From Lachnospira multipara ATCC 19207 (GTDB lineage: Bacteria; Bacillota; Clostridia; Lachnospirales; Lachnospiraceae): 64,000 bases of DNA. The position numbers were made by a program, and so were the translations under genes. The stretch covers positions 248,001 to 312,000 of the forward strand of contig NZ_AUJG01000002.1 in assembly GCF_000424105.1 (NCBI RefSeq), given 5' to 3'. Each line of letters opens with the position of its first letter. The stretch's first letter is position 1. This document shows, piece after piece, positions 43,125 to 53,024 of this stretch. The notes under the pieces were generated by a model. That model was given only the letters and a program-made list of their open reading frames with translations. It was not told the origin of the DNA and did not search any database.

Positions 43125-44127
43125 AATCAGTATTATGGGCGCCGGAAGCTGGGGCTTAGGATTATCTATTTTACTAAACAACAATGGACACGAAGTAACA
43201 GTTTGGTCTGTATTTGAAGAGGAACTTGATGTATTAAGAAAGAACCACGAGAATACAAAGTGCCTTCCTGGAGTTAAGATTCCAGAGAATATTAAATTTA
43301 ACGGTAACACTAAGGAAGCAGTAGAATCTGCTGATATCTTAGTGCTTGCAGTTGCATCTCCTTATACAAGATCAACAGCCAAATTACTTGCTCCATATGT
43401 TAAAGATGGACAGTATATTGTAAATGTTGGTAAGGGTATTGAAGAAAGCACTCTTATGACTTTATGCGATGTAATAAAGGATGAAATTCCACAGGCTACA
43501 GTAGCTGTACTTTCAGGACCAAGCCACGCAGAGGAGGTTGGTAGAGGTATTCCTACAACTTGCGTTATTGGTACTGCAAAGAAGGAGGATGCAATTTTCT
43601 TACAGAACATCTTCATGAGTGATGTATTTAGAGTATATATTAGTCCAGATGTGCTAGGAATTTGCCTTGGAGGCTCACTTAAAAATGTTATCGCCCTTGC
43701 AGCAGGTATCGCTGATGGCCTTGGCTATGGTGATAATACTAAGGCAGCCCTTATTACTAGAGGTATTGCTGAAATCAGCCGTTTAGGTCTTGCTATGGGA
43801 GCTAAGGTTGAGACATTTGCTGGTTTATCAGGTATTGGAGACTTAATCGTTACTTGCGAGAGTATGCATTCTCGTAACAGACGTGCAGGTATCTTAATCG
43901 GTAAAGGTTACACAAAAGACCAGGCTATGGAAGAAGTAAAGATGGTGGTAGAAGGCGTTTATTCCGCTAAGGCAGCCCTTTTACTTGCTAAAAAATATAA
44001 CGTTTCAATGCCAATTGTAGAGCAGATTAACAAGGTGCTCTTTGAAGATATGAATGCTTCTCTTGCAGTTTCTGAGCTTATGCTTAGAGATAAAAAGATC
44101 GAAGCAGATAGTATTTCATGGGAATAA
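43117..44127 (+). CDS. gpsA: glycerol-3-phosphate dehydrogenase [NAD(P)+]
   Basis: Reduces dihydroxyacetone phosphate to glycerol-3-phosphate for phospholipid synthesis. The 336-residue protein starts MAKISIMGAGSWGLGLSILL (Rossmann motif GxGxxG-like), has SGPSHAEEVGRGIPTTC and the active-site segment LKNVIALAAGIADGLGYGDN, then CESMHSRNRRAG. Length is standard. GGGAGAG lies 10 bases before the chosen ATG; the in-frame start 33 bases earlier is inside plsY and improbable. Confidence 0.97.
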   Translation: MAKISIMGAGSWGLGLSILLNNNGHEVTVWSVFEEELDVLRKNHENTKCLPGVKIPENIKFNGNTKEAVESADILVLAVASPYTRSTAKLLAPYVKDGQYIVNVGKGIEESTLMTLCDVIKDEIPQATVAVLSGPSHAEEVGRGIPTTCVIGTAKKEDAIFLQNIFMSDVFRVYISPDVLGICLGGSLKNVIALAAGIADGLGYGDNTKAALITRGIAEISRLGLAMGAKVETFAGLSGIGDLIVTCESMHSRNRRAGILIGKGYTKDQAMEEVKMVVEGVYSAKAALLLAKKYNVSMPIVEQINKVLFEDMNASLAVSELMLRDKKIEADSISWE

Positions 44128-44139
44128 AAAAGTAGGTTG

Positions 44140-44174
44140 TGAAATAGGACTAATGTGTCATTAGTCCTATTTCA
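44140..44174 (+). terminator. hairpin after gpsA
   Basis: TGAAATAGGACTAATG and CATTAGTCCTATTTCA pair perfectly over 16 bases around a TGT loop. No T run follows on the + strand, so it is either a weak terminator or a 3'-end protecting structure of the der-plsY-gpsA mRNA. Confidence 0.6.
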
Positions 44175-44272
44175 TTAGGTATAATGGTATAGATTACCCA
44201 TTTTTTTATACTAAAATTTGGTTTATACTTTTATATATTGGAAGAAATGTTATGAAGAGAGGATAGTTATAC

Positions 44273-46756
44273 ATGGCGCATATTAAACAATTACTAAACA
44301 GAGCTTATATTTCTAATCGTTTAAAGGATAAGTTAAGCTCATTTGAGCAGTACAGATACAATTTTATCTGTGCGCCAACAGGGTATGGTAAATCTATTGT
44401 TTGCCGTACATTTTTTAAGAATTACCCAGGCTACACAATCCTTTGGATTGATGCAGACACATCAAAGGAGATTTTCTGGAACAATCTATGCAATGCTATT
44501 AAGCTTGTTAGCCCAACACATGCAGCACAATTTTCTAATTTAGGATTTCCTACAACAGAAGAGGAAGTTAACGAGCTTTGCTCATTAATGTCTAACTTAA
44601 CTAACGAAAGAGCACAGACAGTTGTTGTTATTGATAACTTTGATAAAGTCTTTGACGATAATCTTGCAACATTCTTTAAGATAAACTACGCTGCGACTAC
44701 ACCAGGTCTAAAGTATGTATTTCTTATACATGAATTACACTATCAAGATATTATCAATTTAATTACTAAGAATGAAATCGGATGTATTGATAAGAGTGAC
44801 TTAAGCTTCGTGCCTGAGGACATTTATGATTATTTTAGATTAAATGAAATTATAGTTGATATTGAAATTGCTAAAGACATTTACAATAAAACAATTGGTT
44901 GGCCATATATTGTAGAACTTTATATGGATCATGATGGAGATAAGGCAAAGACTTCATCAAGAGAGAACCTTGATAATTTTATTGAAACTAACATATGGTA
45001 TAACTTAGACGATTCACTAAGAGATTTCTTAATTAATCTCTCAGTATTTCATAAATTTACAATTAGCCAGTGCGTTGCACAGACTAAGCTAGATGAAAGA
45101 ACATGTCTAGAATATTTAAGAAAAGTCTCACTTATAGACTATGATAAATTATCTAGAACTTATAGCTTTAATCCTGTATTTAAGAACTTCATGCAGAAGG
45201 TCTTTAAGGAAAAGCCAAAGGATACAATTAAGGAAATTACTATGAGAGCAGCGGATACATACCTCTCTAATAGCGATTTTTTCTATGCAATTAAGCTTTA
45301 TAATGAGTCTAATGAGTATGGAAAGATTTATACTTGCGATGCAACCCTTAGTAGCCTTTATAGCTATATTATTCGTGAGAATAAGGATATGTTCTTTAAT
45401 GTTGCCAACCAGTATTGGAAGGTAGACAAGAAGGGAAAGTATGAATTTTCAATTATTATGTGCTTTGCTATGTTCTTATATAACGAGAAGAACACAATGG
45501 AGGCCTTAATTAAGGATATTGAAAATGATATCAAGAACGATGTTTTAGTAGATGAGATTCAAAAGAACTCATACCTTGCTGAAATTCAGTATATCAATGC
45601 TTTCTTTACTTATAATGATTTTAACAAGATGAATGAGGACTTTAAAAAGGTTACATATCTTACAAAGTCACCTCTAAATCTTATTTCATCACAGTATCCA
45701 TTCAGTTTTGAAAGCCCTTCTATTATGGCTCTTTACCATAGAAGAATCGGCGGATTAGATGTGGAGATGTTCTCACTTGAGGATTGCGCACCTAATTATT
45801 ATAGAATTACTAATGGACACGGTAAGGGCTTTGAAGCTTTAATGAAGGCAGAAAGTCTTTACAATAGAGGTGAGATAGATGGTGCTGAAATTCTTTGTCA
45901 TAAGGTTATTTATATGGCAGATAGTAGGAACCAGCATGATATCTATATTGCAGCTAACTTCCTTATGGCACGTATTTCCATTTATCATGGAGCTAATGAT
46001 GCCTACAAGGAATACATGAACAATATTGAATTTAGACTTACATCTAATGAAGATGCAGCTAACAACTTATCTAAGATGGTGGATGTGTGCAAGGCATTTA
46101 TCTATACTGACTTAGATGAGGTTGATAAGATAAGCAACTGGCTAAAAGATGAGAAGAGTATTGAAGATCATGCTAACTTCATTTCCCTTAGTTATGTAAA
46201 TGTTGCATTGTGTAAATACTTAATTCTTACAGAGGAGTATCATCACTTCCTTGGAATTAGTGGACAGTTAATCGGCTTAAGTAAGTTATTCTCTTACATA
46301 GTGCCAAGAATTTACACATACATTTTCCTTGCAATCGCTAATAACGAAACTAATGATTCTGAAAAAGCTAAGAGATTCTTACTTGAGGCTATGGAATTAG
46401 CTGTTCATGATAGAATCATTATGCCATTCGTTCAGAACTATTCATACATTGGCGATATGCTTGATGAAATCACAATTAGCAAGACTTTATCACCTTTTGT
46501 AAAGAGCATTAATAAGCATGCTAAGAACTATGAAAAGGGTGTTAAGACAGTTAAGAAGGCCGGAAGAATGTTAGCAGATTACGGCCTAACAGTAAGAGAA
46601 GCTGATGTTGCAAAGCTTGCCGCACAGCGTCTTACAAACAAAGAAATTGCAGAGCAGTTATTTATTGCAGAAAGTACTGTTAAATCTAATATGAAAGTTA
46701 TATTTAACAAGTTGGGCATTAATTCAAGAGGCGATTTAAAGAATTTCTTTGAATAA
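44273..46756 (+). CDS. large LuxR/MalT-type (LAL) transcriptional regulator
   Basis: An 827-residue regulator. The N-terminal STAND-type ATPase part has a P-loop ICAPTGYGKSIVCR (about 31-44), LWIDADTSKEIFW, and Walker B VVVIDNFDKV (about 120). A long helical, TPR-like middle follows (about 330-740). The C-terminal HTH of the LuxR family reads LTVREADVAKLAAQRLTNKE then IAEQLFIAESTVKSNMKVIF (about 770-815). The signal and targets are unknown; MalT-like proteins sense small molecules. It is monocistronic, or heads rsmD-coaD. Candidate targets are not visible next to it, which is all core metabolism. Confidence 0.92.
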   Translation: MAHIKQLLNRAYISNRLKDKLSSFEQYRYNFICAPTGYGKSIVCRTFFKNYPGYTILWIDADTSKEIFWNNLCNAIKLVSPTHAAQFSNLGFPTTEEEVNELCSLMSNLTNERAQTVVVIDNFDKVFDDNLATFFKINYAATTPGLKYVFLIHELHYQDIINLITKNEIGCIDKSDLSFVPEDIYDYFRLNEIIVDIEIAKDIYNKTIGWPYIVELYMDHDGDKAKTSSRENLDNFIETNIWYNLDDSLRDFLINLSVFHKFTISQCVAQTKLDERTCLEYLRKVSLIDYDKLSRTYSFNPVFKNFMQKVFKEKPKDTIKEITMRAADTYLSNSDFFYAIKLYNESNEYGKIYTCDATLSSLYSYIIRENKDMFFNVANQYWKVDKKGKYEFSIIMCFAMFLYNEKNTMEALIKDIENDIKNDVLVDEIQKNSYLAEIQYINAFFTYNDFNKMNEDFKKVTYLTKSPLNLISSQYPFSFESPSIMALYHRRIGGLDVEMFSLEDCAPNYYRITNGHGKGFEALMKAESLYNRGEIDGAEILCHKVIYMADSRNQHDIYIAANFLMARISIYHGANDAYKEYMNNIEFRLTSNEDAANNLSKMVDVCKAFIYTDLDEVDKISNWLKDEKSIEDHANFISLSYVNVALCKYLILTEEYHHFLGISGQLIGLSKLFSYIVPRIYTYIFLAIANNETNDSEKAKRFLLEAMELAVHDRIIMPFVQNYSYIGDMLDEITISKTLSPFVKSINKHAKNYEKGVKTVKKAGRMLADYGLTVREADVAKLAAQRLTNKEIAEQLFIAESTVKSNMKVIFNKLGINSRGDLKNFFE

Positions 46757-46801
46757 TGTCGAGGCCAGATAGCTTTCTAGCGAGAACAAGAAAGGACACA
46801 T

Positions 46802-47362
46802 ATGAGAGTTATTGCAGGAAGTGCTAGACACCTCCCTCTTAAAACCATTGAGGGACCAGGAACAAGACCTACAACTGATAGAATAAAGGAAACCTTATTT
46901 AATATTCTACAATCAGATATCGTAGGATCAAATTTTCTAGACCTCTATTCTGGTAGTGGGGCTATTGGAATCGAGGCTTTAAGCAGAGGTGCTAAAAGTG
47001 CTACATTAGTTGAAAATGCAAAAAATGCTTGTGGGGTTATTAAGGACAATTTAGCATTTACAAAATTAGCAGATAAGGCTAACTTAATGGAATGCGATTG
47101 TTTATCAGCAATAAATCGTCTTAAGGGCGGTGAAATATTTGACATAGTATTCATGGATCCTCCATACGGAAAGGACTATGAGTTTGAGACATTAAAGGCA
47201 ATTAAGCAGGCAGGAATAGTTGATGAATATTCAATTATTATTGTTGAAGAGGCCCTTGATGTTGACTTAGACTATGCAGAAGAGCTTGGCTTTGAATTAG
47301 TTAGAGCTAAGACTTATAAGACAAATAAGCATTTATTCTTTAAACTAAAGGGAGACAAATAA
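46802..47362 (+). CDS. rsmD: 16S rRNA (guanine(966)-N2)-methyltransferase RsmD
   Basis: Methylates G966 of 16S rRNA during 30S assembly. The 186-residue Rossmann-fold methyltransferase shows [40 protein letters not shown] (SAM-binding) and the catalytic motif [14 protein letters not shown]. Length is normal. AAAGGACAC precedes the ATG. coaD follows after 1 base, the typical rsmD-coaD pairing. Confidence 0.96.
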   Translation: MRVIAGSARHLPLKTIEGPGTRPTTDRIKETLFNILQSDIVGSNFLDLYSGSGAIGIEALSRGAKSATLVENAKNACGVIKDNLAFTKLADKANLMECDCLSAINRLKGGEIFDIVFMDPPYGKDYEFETLKAIKQAGIVDEYSIIIVEEALDVDLDYAEELGFELVRAKTYKTNKHLFFKLKGDK

Positions 47363-47363
47363 A

Positions 47364-47852
47364 GTGAAAAAAGCAATTTATCCGGGCAGCTTTGATCCGG
47401 TAACATTAGGTCACTTAGATATTATCGAGCGTTCAGCAAAATTAGTAGACCACCTTATTGTAGGAGTACTAAATAACAAGGCTAAAACACCATTGTTTTC
47501 AGTAGATGAACGTGTTAATATGTTAAAAGAAGTAACAAAGCACATTCCAAATGTAGAAGTATTATCATTTAGTGGACTTTTAGTGGAATTTGCTAAAGAA
47601 CACGAGGTTAATGCTATTATTAGAGGCCTTCGTGCTGTAACAGATTTTGAATACGAACTTGCAATGTCACAGACAAACAAAGTGGCTGCGCCAAGCATTG
47701 ACACTGTATTCCTTAATACAAGTCTTGAATATGCTTACTTAAGTTCAAGCATTGTAAAAGAGATGGCAATGTATAATGGGGACATCTCAAAATTTGTTCC
47801 AGAATATGTTATTGATAAAGTAAATGAAAAATATAATGCATCAAATAATTAG
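47364..47852 (+). CDS. coaD: pantetheine-phosphate adenylyltransferase
   Basis: Transfers AMP from ATP to 4'-phosphopantetheine, the penultimate step of CoA synthesis. The 162-residue protein begins [20 protein letters not shown] with the HxGH-type motif (TLGH) and includes [18 protein letters not shown] and [20 protein letters not shown]. In the last phrase the usual SSTxVRE is SSSIVKE. The start is GTG, with AAAGGGAG 10 bases upstream. It completes, with coaE, the last two steps of the pathway. Confidence 0.97.
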   Translation: MKKAIYPGSFDPVTLGHLDIIERSAKLVDHLIVGVLNNKAKTPLFSVDERVNMLKEVTKHIPNVEVLSFSGLLVEFAKEHEVNAIIRGLRAVTDFEYELAMSQTNKVAAPSIDTVFLNTSLEYAYLSSSIVKEMAMYNGDISKFVPEYVIDKVNEKYNASNN

Positions 47853-47868
47853 TTGAGGGAGAGAGAGT

Positions 47869-48486
47869 ATGAGCAGAATTGAACAGATGATTAGCGACAT
47901 TGAAAGTTATATCGACAGCTGTAAGTTCTATGGTTTATCAAAGAACAAGATTATTGTTGATAGAAGTGAAATGGAAGAGATGTTAAAAGAGCTTCGATTA
48001 AAGACTCCAGAAGAAGTTAAGAAGTACCAAAAGATTCTTAATAACAAGGATGCCATTATTGCAGATGCAAAGGAACAGGCAGAGGCTATTTTAAGAACAG
48101 CACAGGTTCAGACAGAGGAACTTGTTAATGAACACGAGATTATGCAGAGAGCTTACGCTCAGGCTAATGAACTTATTGAGACTGCTACAGCTCAAGCTCA
48201 ACAAATACTTGATAGCGCAACAGGAGAAGCTAACGACATTAGATACGGCGCAATGCAGTATACAGACGATATGTTAGCTAAGTTACAGTTTATTATTGAA
48301 CACTCAATTAGAGATAATAAGCAGAAGTATGAGTCATTACTTAATGGCTTAGAAGACGTTTTATCTGTTGTTAATAACAATAGAAACGAATTAAAGGGTG
48401 CCACAGATGATACTGCTGAAGTAGCAGCAGAGACAGCTGAGACAAAGGCACAGAAATTAGATGATGAATCTGAAGAAGATTTATAA
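47869..48486 (+). CDS. coiled-coil protein, ATPase-subunit-H/DivIVA-like, unknown function
   Basis: A 205-residue, highly charged, helical protein without membrane segments. A short N-terminal domain (IEQMISDIESYIDSCKFYGLS) precedes a heptad-rich coiled coil (about 65-135; DAKEQAEAILRTAQVQTEEL, AQANELIETATAQAQQILDS) and an acidic Ala/Glu-rich tail. Such proteins next to coaD in Clostridia are loosely named vacuolar ATPase subunit H or DivIVA-like; neither role is shown by the sequence. GAGGGAGAGAG lies upstream, 16 bases after coaD. A terminator follows. Confidence 0.75.
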   Translation: MSRIEQMISDIESYIDSCKFYGLSKNKIIVDRSEMEEMLKELRLKTPEEVKKYQKILNNKDAIIADAKEQAEAILRTAQVQTEELVNEHEIMQRAYAQANELIETATAQAQQILDSATGEANDIRYGAMQYTDDMLAKLQFIIEHSIRDNKQKYESLLNGLEDVLSVVNNNRNELKGATDDTAEVAAETAETKAQKLDDESEEDL

Positions 48487-48505
48487 TATTTTATAAGACA
48501 TTATA

Positions 48506-48559
48506 ATACATATACTAAAGCGATTGCTAAGCTATGAGCTTTGGTATATGTATTTTTTT
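48506..48559 (+). terminator. intrinsic terminator after the coaD operon
   Basis: ATACATATACTAAAGC (48506-48521) pairs with GCTTTGGTATATGTAT (48538-48553) with one wobble, followed by seven T residues. Confidence 0.88.
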
Positions 48560-48607
48560 GAAGAAAATGTATTTCTATTTTTTAGCAGTAATTTAAAGGA
48601 GTAGCTT

Positions 48608-49987
48608 ATGAATTTACCAGAGAAATATCTAGCTTCCATGAAGGAAATGCTAGGCGATGATTTTGAAAGCTATCTTAACAGTTTTGATGACACAAGACTT
48701 TATGGTTTAAGAGTTAATAATTTAAAAATTTCCACAGAGGATTTCTTAAAGATTTCCCCATTTAAACTAAAGCCAATTCCTTGGATTGAAAATGGCTTTT
48801 ATTATGAAGAAGATGACAAACCAGCAAAGCATCCATATTACTTTGCAGGTCTTTACTATATACAGGAGCCAAGTGCTATGACTCCAGCTAACGTCTTACC
48901 TATAAACAAGGGCGACGTGGTTTTTGATATGTGTGCAGCCCCTGGTGGTAAGTCCACTGAACTTGCTGCAAAGCTTGATAATACTGGCTTACTTATTACT
49001 AACGACATTAGTAATTCAAGAACTAAGGCTCTTTTAAAAAATGTAGAAGTTAACGGAGACAATAAAATCTGCGTCTTAAATGAAGATCCTAAGCAAATTA
49101 AGGATAGATTCTCTGAGTTCTTCGATAAGATTTTAATTGATGCCCCATGTTCTGGTGAAGGTATGTTTAGAAAGGACAACAAGCTAATTAAAGCTTGGGA
49201 AAAGACAGGTCCTGAAGTTTATGCTGAAATTCAAAGAAGCGTTATTATGTCAGGTGCAGAAATGCTAAAGCCAGGCGGAATGATGCTTTATTCAACATGT
49301 ACTTTTAGTAAGCTTGAAGATGAAGAGACAATTAAGTATCTCTTAACTAATAGAGATGACTTTGAACTTGTAGATATTAAGCCATACGAAGGCTTTTCAC
49401 ACGGCTTTGAGGAAAGTGATTCTGACAAGGAAATGAACATTTCTAAGACTGTAAGAATTTTCCCTCACAAGATGGAAGGGGAAGGTCATTTCGTGGCTTT
49501 ACTTAAGAAGAAGGGCGAACTTGACCCTGATAATAATATACATTTTGTAAATCCAGGCTTTAATAATAAGGTTCCAAAGGAAGTTACTGATTTCCTTGAT
49601 TCCTTTAACTTTGACTACGATAGCAAATATATCAATATCCGCGGTACATACTGTTATCTCGTTTCAAAGTATATGCAGGAGGAGAAGGGCCTTCGTATTA
49701 TTAGAAATGGCTTACTTCTTGGTGAAATTAAGAAGAATAGATTTGAACCTAGCCAGGCTCTTGCTATGGCCCTTAAATTAAAGGATTATCCAAATGTAAT
49801 TGATTTGGATGTAAATGATGAAAGAGTCGTTAAGTACTTAAAGGGTGAAACTCTTGACTGCGACGACTTTACAGATGTTAAAAACGGCTGGGTATTAATT
49901 GGCGTTTCTGGTTACCCTCTTGGTTGGGGTAAGTTTAACAACGGCCAGGTTAAGAATAAATACCTTGCAGGTTGGAGATGGATGTAG
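48608..49987 (+). CDS. RsmB/NOP-family rRNA m5C methyltransferase (RsmF-like)
   Basis: Class I SAM-dependent RNA cytosine-C5 methyltransferase of 459 residues. YYIQEPSAMTPANVL leads to the SAM motif FDMCAAPGGKSTELAAKL (about 101-118), then motif IV DAPCSGEGMFRK and motif VI YSTCTFSKLEDE, whose two cysteines (PCSGEG and TCTF) are the catalytic pair. A C-terminal PUA-like region (about 320-459) ends in LIGVSGYPLGWGKFNNGQVK, as in RsmF. The exact target base is not readable. The next pseudouridine synthase starts 8 bases after the stop. Confidence 0.93.
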   Translation: MNLPEKYLASMKEMLGDDFESYLNSFDDTRLYGLRVNNLKISTEDFLKISPFKLKPIPWIENGFYYEEDDKPAKHPYYFAGLYYIQEPSAMTPANVLPINKGDVVFDMCAAPGGKSTELAAKLDNTGLLITNDISNSRTKALLKNVEVNGDNKICVLNEDPKQIKDRFSEFFDKILIDAPCSGEGMFRKDNKLIKAWEKTGPEVYAEIQRSVIMSGAEMLKPGGMMLYSTCTFSKLEDEETIKYLLTNRDDFELVDIKPYEGFSHGFEESDSDKEMNISKTVRIFPHKMEGEGHFVALLKKKGELDPDNNIHFVNPGFNNKVPKEVTDFLDSFNFDYDSKYINIRGTYCYLVSKYMQEEKGLRIIRNGLLLGEIKKNRFEPSQALAMALKLKDYPNVIDLDVNDERVVKYLKGETLDCDDFTDVKNGWVLIGVSGYPLGWGKFNNGQVKNKYLAGWRWM

Positions 49988-49995
49988 GAGATTAT

Positions 49996-50787
49996 ATGTT
50001 AGTAAGACTAGATAAACACTTGGTGGAAGCTTCTGTGGGAACAAGAAGTCAGGTAAAAGAGCTTATTAAGAAGGGCAGAATTTCTGTTAATGGCAACAAT
50101 AAGCTAAAAGCTGAATTAAAAATTGATAACGAGAAGGATAAGATTTTCTTTGATGGGCAAGAAATAATTCTAAAAAGATTTGAGTATTTCATGCTTAATA
50201 AGCCGGCAGGAGTAATTTCAGCAAGTAGAGATAAAAATGCAAAAACAGTAGTGGACTTAATTGTAAATAAAACAAGAGCAGATCTTTTCCCTATTGGAAG
50301 ACTAGATAAGGACACTCACGGTCTTGTAATTATCTCAAATGATGGAGAGCTAGCCCACAAGATGTTATCTCCAAAAAAGCATGTAGAAAAAACTTACTTT
50401 TTAAAGGCGAGAGGCGAGATAAAAACTGAAGTCGTAGATACATTTTTAAAAGGAATAGTTTTAAAGGACTCTTCAAAAGAAGAGGGCAGCTTTAAAACCC
50501 TTCCAGCTAGGCTTGAAATCCTAGAAACAACAAGCGAAGCCCTTGATTATGTGGACGAAGATAGTAGAGAAGAACGCCACTACGAGGGCAAGCTTACCGC
50601 TTGTAGGATAACAATTAAAGAGGGCAAGTACCATCAGATTAAGAAAATGTTTAGAGCAGTGGAGTCTGAAGTCCTTTATTTACAAAGAGTTTCCATGGGA
50701 AATTTAGAGTTAGACCCTAGCTTAGCAGAAGGCGAATATAGGGAATTAACAGAAAAAGAATTAGAGGATTTAAAGGCATTGGTTTAG
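49996..50787 (+). CDS. RsuA-family pseudouridine synthase
   Basis: Converts a specific uridine of rRNA to pseudouridine. The 263-residue protein has an N-terminal S4 RNA-binding domain (LVRLDKHLVEASVGTRSQVK) and the catalytic motif IGRLDKDTHGLVIISNDGEL with its Asp (about 97-116), then GKYHQIKKMFRAV. Length is normal for RsuA/RluB types; which of these it is cannot be told. The chosen ATG has TAGGAG 5 bases upstream; an earlier in-frame ATG overlaps the previous gene. Confidence 0.94.
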   Translation: MLVRLDKHLVEASVGTRSQVKELIKKGRISVNGNNKLKAELKIDNEKDKIFFDGQEIILKRFEYFMLNKPAGVISASRDKNAKTVVDLIVNKTRADLFPIGRLDKDTHGLVIISNDGELAHKMLSPKKHVEKTYFLKARGEIKTEVVDTFLKGIVLKDSSKEEGSFKTLPARLEILETTSEALDYVDEDSREERHYEGKLTACRITIKEGKYHQIKKMFRAVESEVLYLQRVSMGNLELDPSLAEGEYRELTEKELEDLKALV

Positions 50788-50885
50788 GCCTTAGTTTAAG
50801 CGCAAGTTTAGGCTTTAACCTAGGCTTTCTTTAACTTGATATAAAGCGGGCTTTAACTAAAATTTAGAACTAAGGGGATGTAATA

Positions 50886-51440
50886 ATGGAAAAGGGACAA
50901 AAAGGATATATTGATCATAAGAAGAAGCTAAATTTAGGGATTTGTATTGGCTTTGTTTTTGTAATAATTTTACTATATGTTATTGGTTTATTAGTGTTTA
51001 AAACAAGAAATAACTACTGTACTTTAGTGGCTGTAATCTTAGTTTTACCCTTTGCAAAATTCTTAGTTAACCTAATAATATGCTTTAGAGCTAAGGCTAT
51101 AGATAAGGATTTTTATGAAAAAATAAGAGCTACAAATTACCCACATACGGATTTTGATTTAATACTATCTAATAAGCAAAACCCTGTATCCATCGAGGCT
51201 CTAGCCCTTGATAATAACACTCTTTATCTTTATACAAGAGAGAAAATTGATGAGAATTTCCTAAGAACTAACATAAAGGACTTCTTGTCTAATGTTAAGA
51301 TTGATGCAAATGTAAACTTTATATCTAGTGAAGAAAAATTCATAAAAGAACTTAAGAGCTTAAATCTTAAGAATAGAGATGAAAAGGAAATCGCTAGAAC
51401 TAAGTATTTAGAGAAGCAAATTTTAAATATGTGCGTGTAA
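50886..51440 (+). CDS. small two-TM membrane protein of unknown function
   Basis: A 184-residue protein not recognised. A basic N terminus (MEKGQKGYIDHKKKLNLG) is followed by two membrane helices (about 18-38 and 44-66), then about 115 mostly cytoplasmic residues with alternating hydrophobic/charged character (NKQNPVSIEALALDNNTLYL). No signal peptide or catalytic motif is seen. AAGGGGATG precedes the ATG. It sits between two pseudouridine synthase genes and before recU; the context gives no function. Confidence 0.7.
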   Translation: MEKGQKGYIDHKKKLNLGICIGFVFVIILLYVIGLLVFKTRNNYCTLVAVILVLPFAKFLVNLIICFRAKAIDKDFYEKIRATNYPHTDFDLILSNKQNPVSIEALALDNNTLYLYTREKIDENFLRTNIKDFLSNVKIDANVNFISSEEKFIKELKSLNLKNRDEKEIARTKYLEKQILNMCV

Positions 51441-51479
51441 TGCGTAACATTTTTATTAATAAATTTACAAGGAAGAACT

Positions 51480-52517
51480 ATGAAAGAAATAATTATAAGT
51501 AATAAGAACGCTAACCAAAGGCTAGATAAATACTTATGCAAGTATTTATCCAATGCGCCTCTTAGCTTTATTTATAAAATGCTTAGAAAAAAGAATATTA
51601 CTCTTAATGGTAAAAAAAGTGATGGCAAAGATCTCCTAAAAAAAGACGATGTCATTAAAATCTTTTTCTCAGAGGAAACTCTAGAAAAATTTACAAAGGG
51701 TGAAGATAGCGGTAAAGATAACAAAATTTCTAGCTACTATAATAAGATTTATAAGGACTTAAAGGTGATATATGAGGATGAAGATTACATTTTCATAGAC
51801 AAACCAGTAGGCCTTCTTACTCAAAAAGCTAAGAATGATGATGTTTCTTTAAATGAGCTTCTTATTGCTTATTTAATTAAGAATGGTAATCTTAAAATAG
51901 AGGATTTAGATACCTTTAAACCTAGTGTTTGTAATAGACTTGATAGAAACACTTCAGGAATTGTAGCCTGCGGTAAAACTATTAAGGGTTTACAGGAATT
52001 ATCAAAGGGCTTTAAAGATAGAACTTTTGATAAATACTATATTACTGTGGTTTCTGGCGTATTAACCAAGTCTGAAACTATATCTGCTAAATTAACTAAG
52101 GATAATAAGTTAAATAAAGTAACTGTAAATAATATAAACAGTAAAGCTACTGACAATTACGATGCAAACACAGAATATATAAAGACAAAGTATACTCCAA
52201 TTGACAATAATGGAGAACTAACTCTTTTAAAGGTTAAGCTAATTACTGGTAAAACGCACCAGATTCGAGCTCATTTAGCTTCAATTAATCACCCACTTAT
52301 TGGAGATTATAAGTATGGGGATAATAAGTTAAATGATTATTTTAAGAAAAAATATCAGTTATCTAGTCAGTTACTTACAGCCTATGAACTTAAATGCAAC
52401 TTAAATAATAATGACTATACTATAAAGAGTGAAATACCAAAACTCTTTTTATCTATACTTAAAGGAGAGGGATTATGGGAACCTGGAATTCAAGAGGACT
52501 TAGAGGAGAAGCACTAG
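51480..52517 (+). CDS. RluA-family pseudouridine synthase (RluC/D-like)
   Basis: A 345-residue pseudouridine synthase. An S4 domain (NQRLDKYLCKYLSNAPLSFI) is followed by the RluA core with IYEDEDYIFIDKPVGLLTQK, catalytic VCNRLDRNTSGIVACGKT (about 143-160) and KLITGKTHQIRAHLASINHP. It contains an insertion rich in Lys/Asn (about 195-235) between core strands. Length is a little above the family norm. AAGGAAG precedes the ATG. Its last 43 bases overlap recU in another frame. Confidence 0.94.
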   Translation: MKEIIISNKNANQRLDKYLCKYLSNAPLSFIYKMLRKKNITLNGKKSDGKDLLKKDDVIKIFFSEETLEKFTKGEDSGKDNKISSYYNKIYKDLKVIYEDEDYIFIDKPVGLLTQKAKNDDVSLNELLIAYLIKNGNLKIEDLDTFKPSVCNRLDRNTSGIVACGKTIKGLQELSKGFKDRTFDKYYITVVSGVLTKSETISAKLTKDNKLNKVTVNNINSKATDNYDANTEYIKTKYTPIDNNGELTLLKVKLITGKTHQIRAHLASINHPLIGDYKYGDNKLNDYFKKKYQLSSQLLTAYELKCNLNNNDYTIKSEIPKLFLSILKGEGLWEPGIQEDLEEKH

Positions 52518-53008
52518 AAGAATTCATTAATATATCCATTGATAAATATAAGGAAAAAGGCCTTGCTTTGATTCAAAAAATACCTACACCAATTAAGCCT
52601 GTGAAAATGGATCAAAATACAAGACAGATAACTCTAGCCTATTTTGATCAAAAAAGTACAGTAGATTATATCGGTATAGTTCAAGGTATTCCTATTTGTT
52701 TTGATGCTAAAGAATGTCAAACAGATACTTTTCCCCTAGCTAACATCCATCAGCATCAGATTGACTTTATGAGAGATTTTGAAAAGCAGGATGGCATTTC
52801 CTTTATAATTCTTTATTTTAGTCATAAAAATGAATTCTATTACCTTCCCTTTAGAGATATCCTTTACTTCTGGGAAAGAATGGAAAAGGGAGGCAGAAAA
52901 AGCTTCACCTATGACGAAGTTGATAAAACTTATAAGATTGGACAGGCAAATGGCGTAATTGTGCATTTTTTAGAGGCTATTAATATTGACTTAACCTCTA
53001 GAAATTAG
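52475..53008 (+). CDS. recU: Holliday junction resolvase RecU
   Basis: Resolves Holliday junctions in recombination and chromosome segregation of Gram-positives. The 177-residue protein begins MGTWNSRGLRGEALEEFINI, then has the nuclease motifs STVDYIGIVQGIPICFDAKE (Asp, Glu, Lys) and the later HQHQIDFMRDFEKQDGISFI. The start lies 43 bases inside the RluA-family gene, and GGAGAGGG precedes it. The overlap is large but the RecU N terminus is required, so it is real. Confidence 0.95.
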   Translation: MGTWNSRGLRGEALEEFINISIDKYKEKGLALIQKIPTPIKPVKMDQNTRQITLAYFDQKSTVDYIGIVQGIPICFDAKECQTDTFPLANIHQHQIDFMRDFEKQDGISFIILYFSHKNEFYYLPFRDILYFWERMEKGGRKSFTYDEVDKTYKIGQANGVIVHFLEAINIDLTSRN

Positions 53009-53024
53009 TTACAATCTTAAAAGA

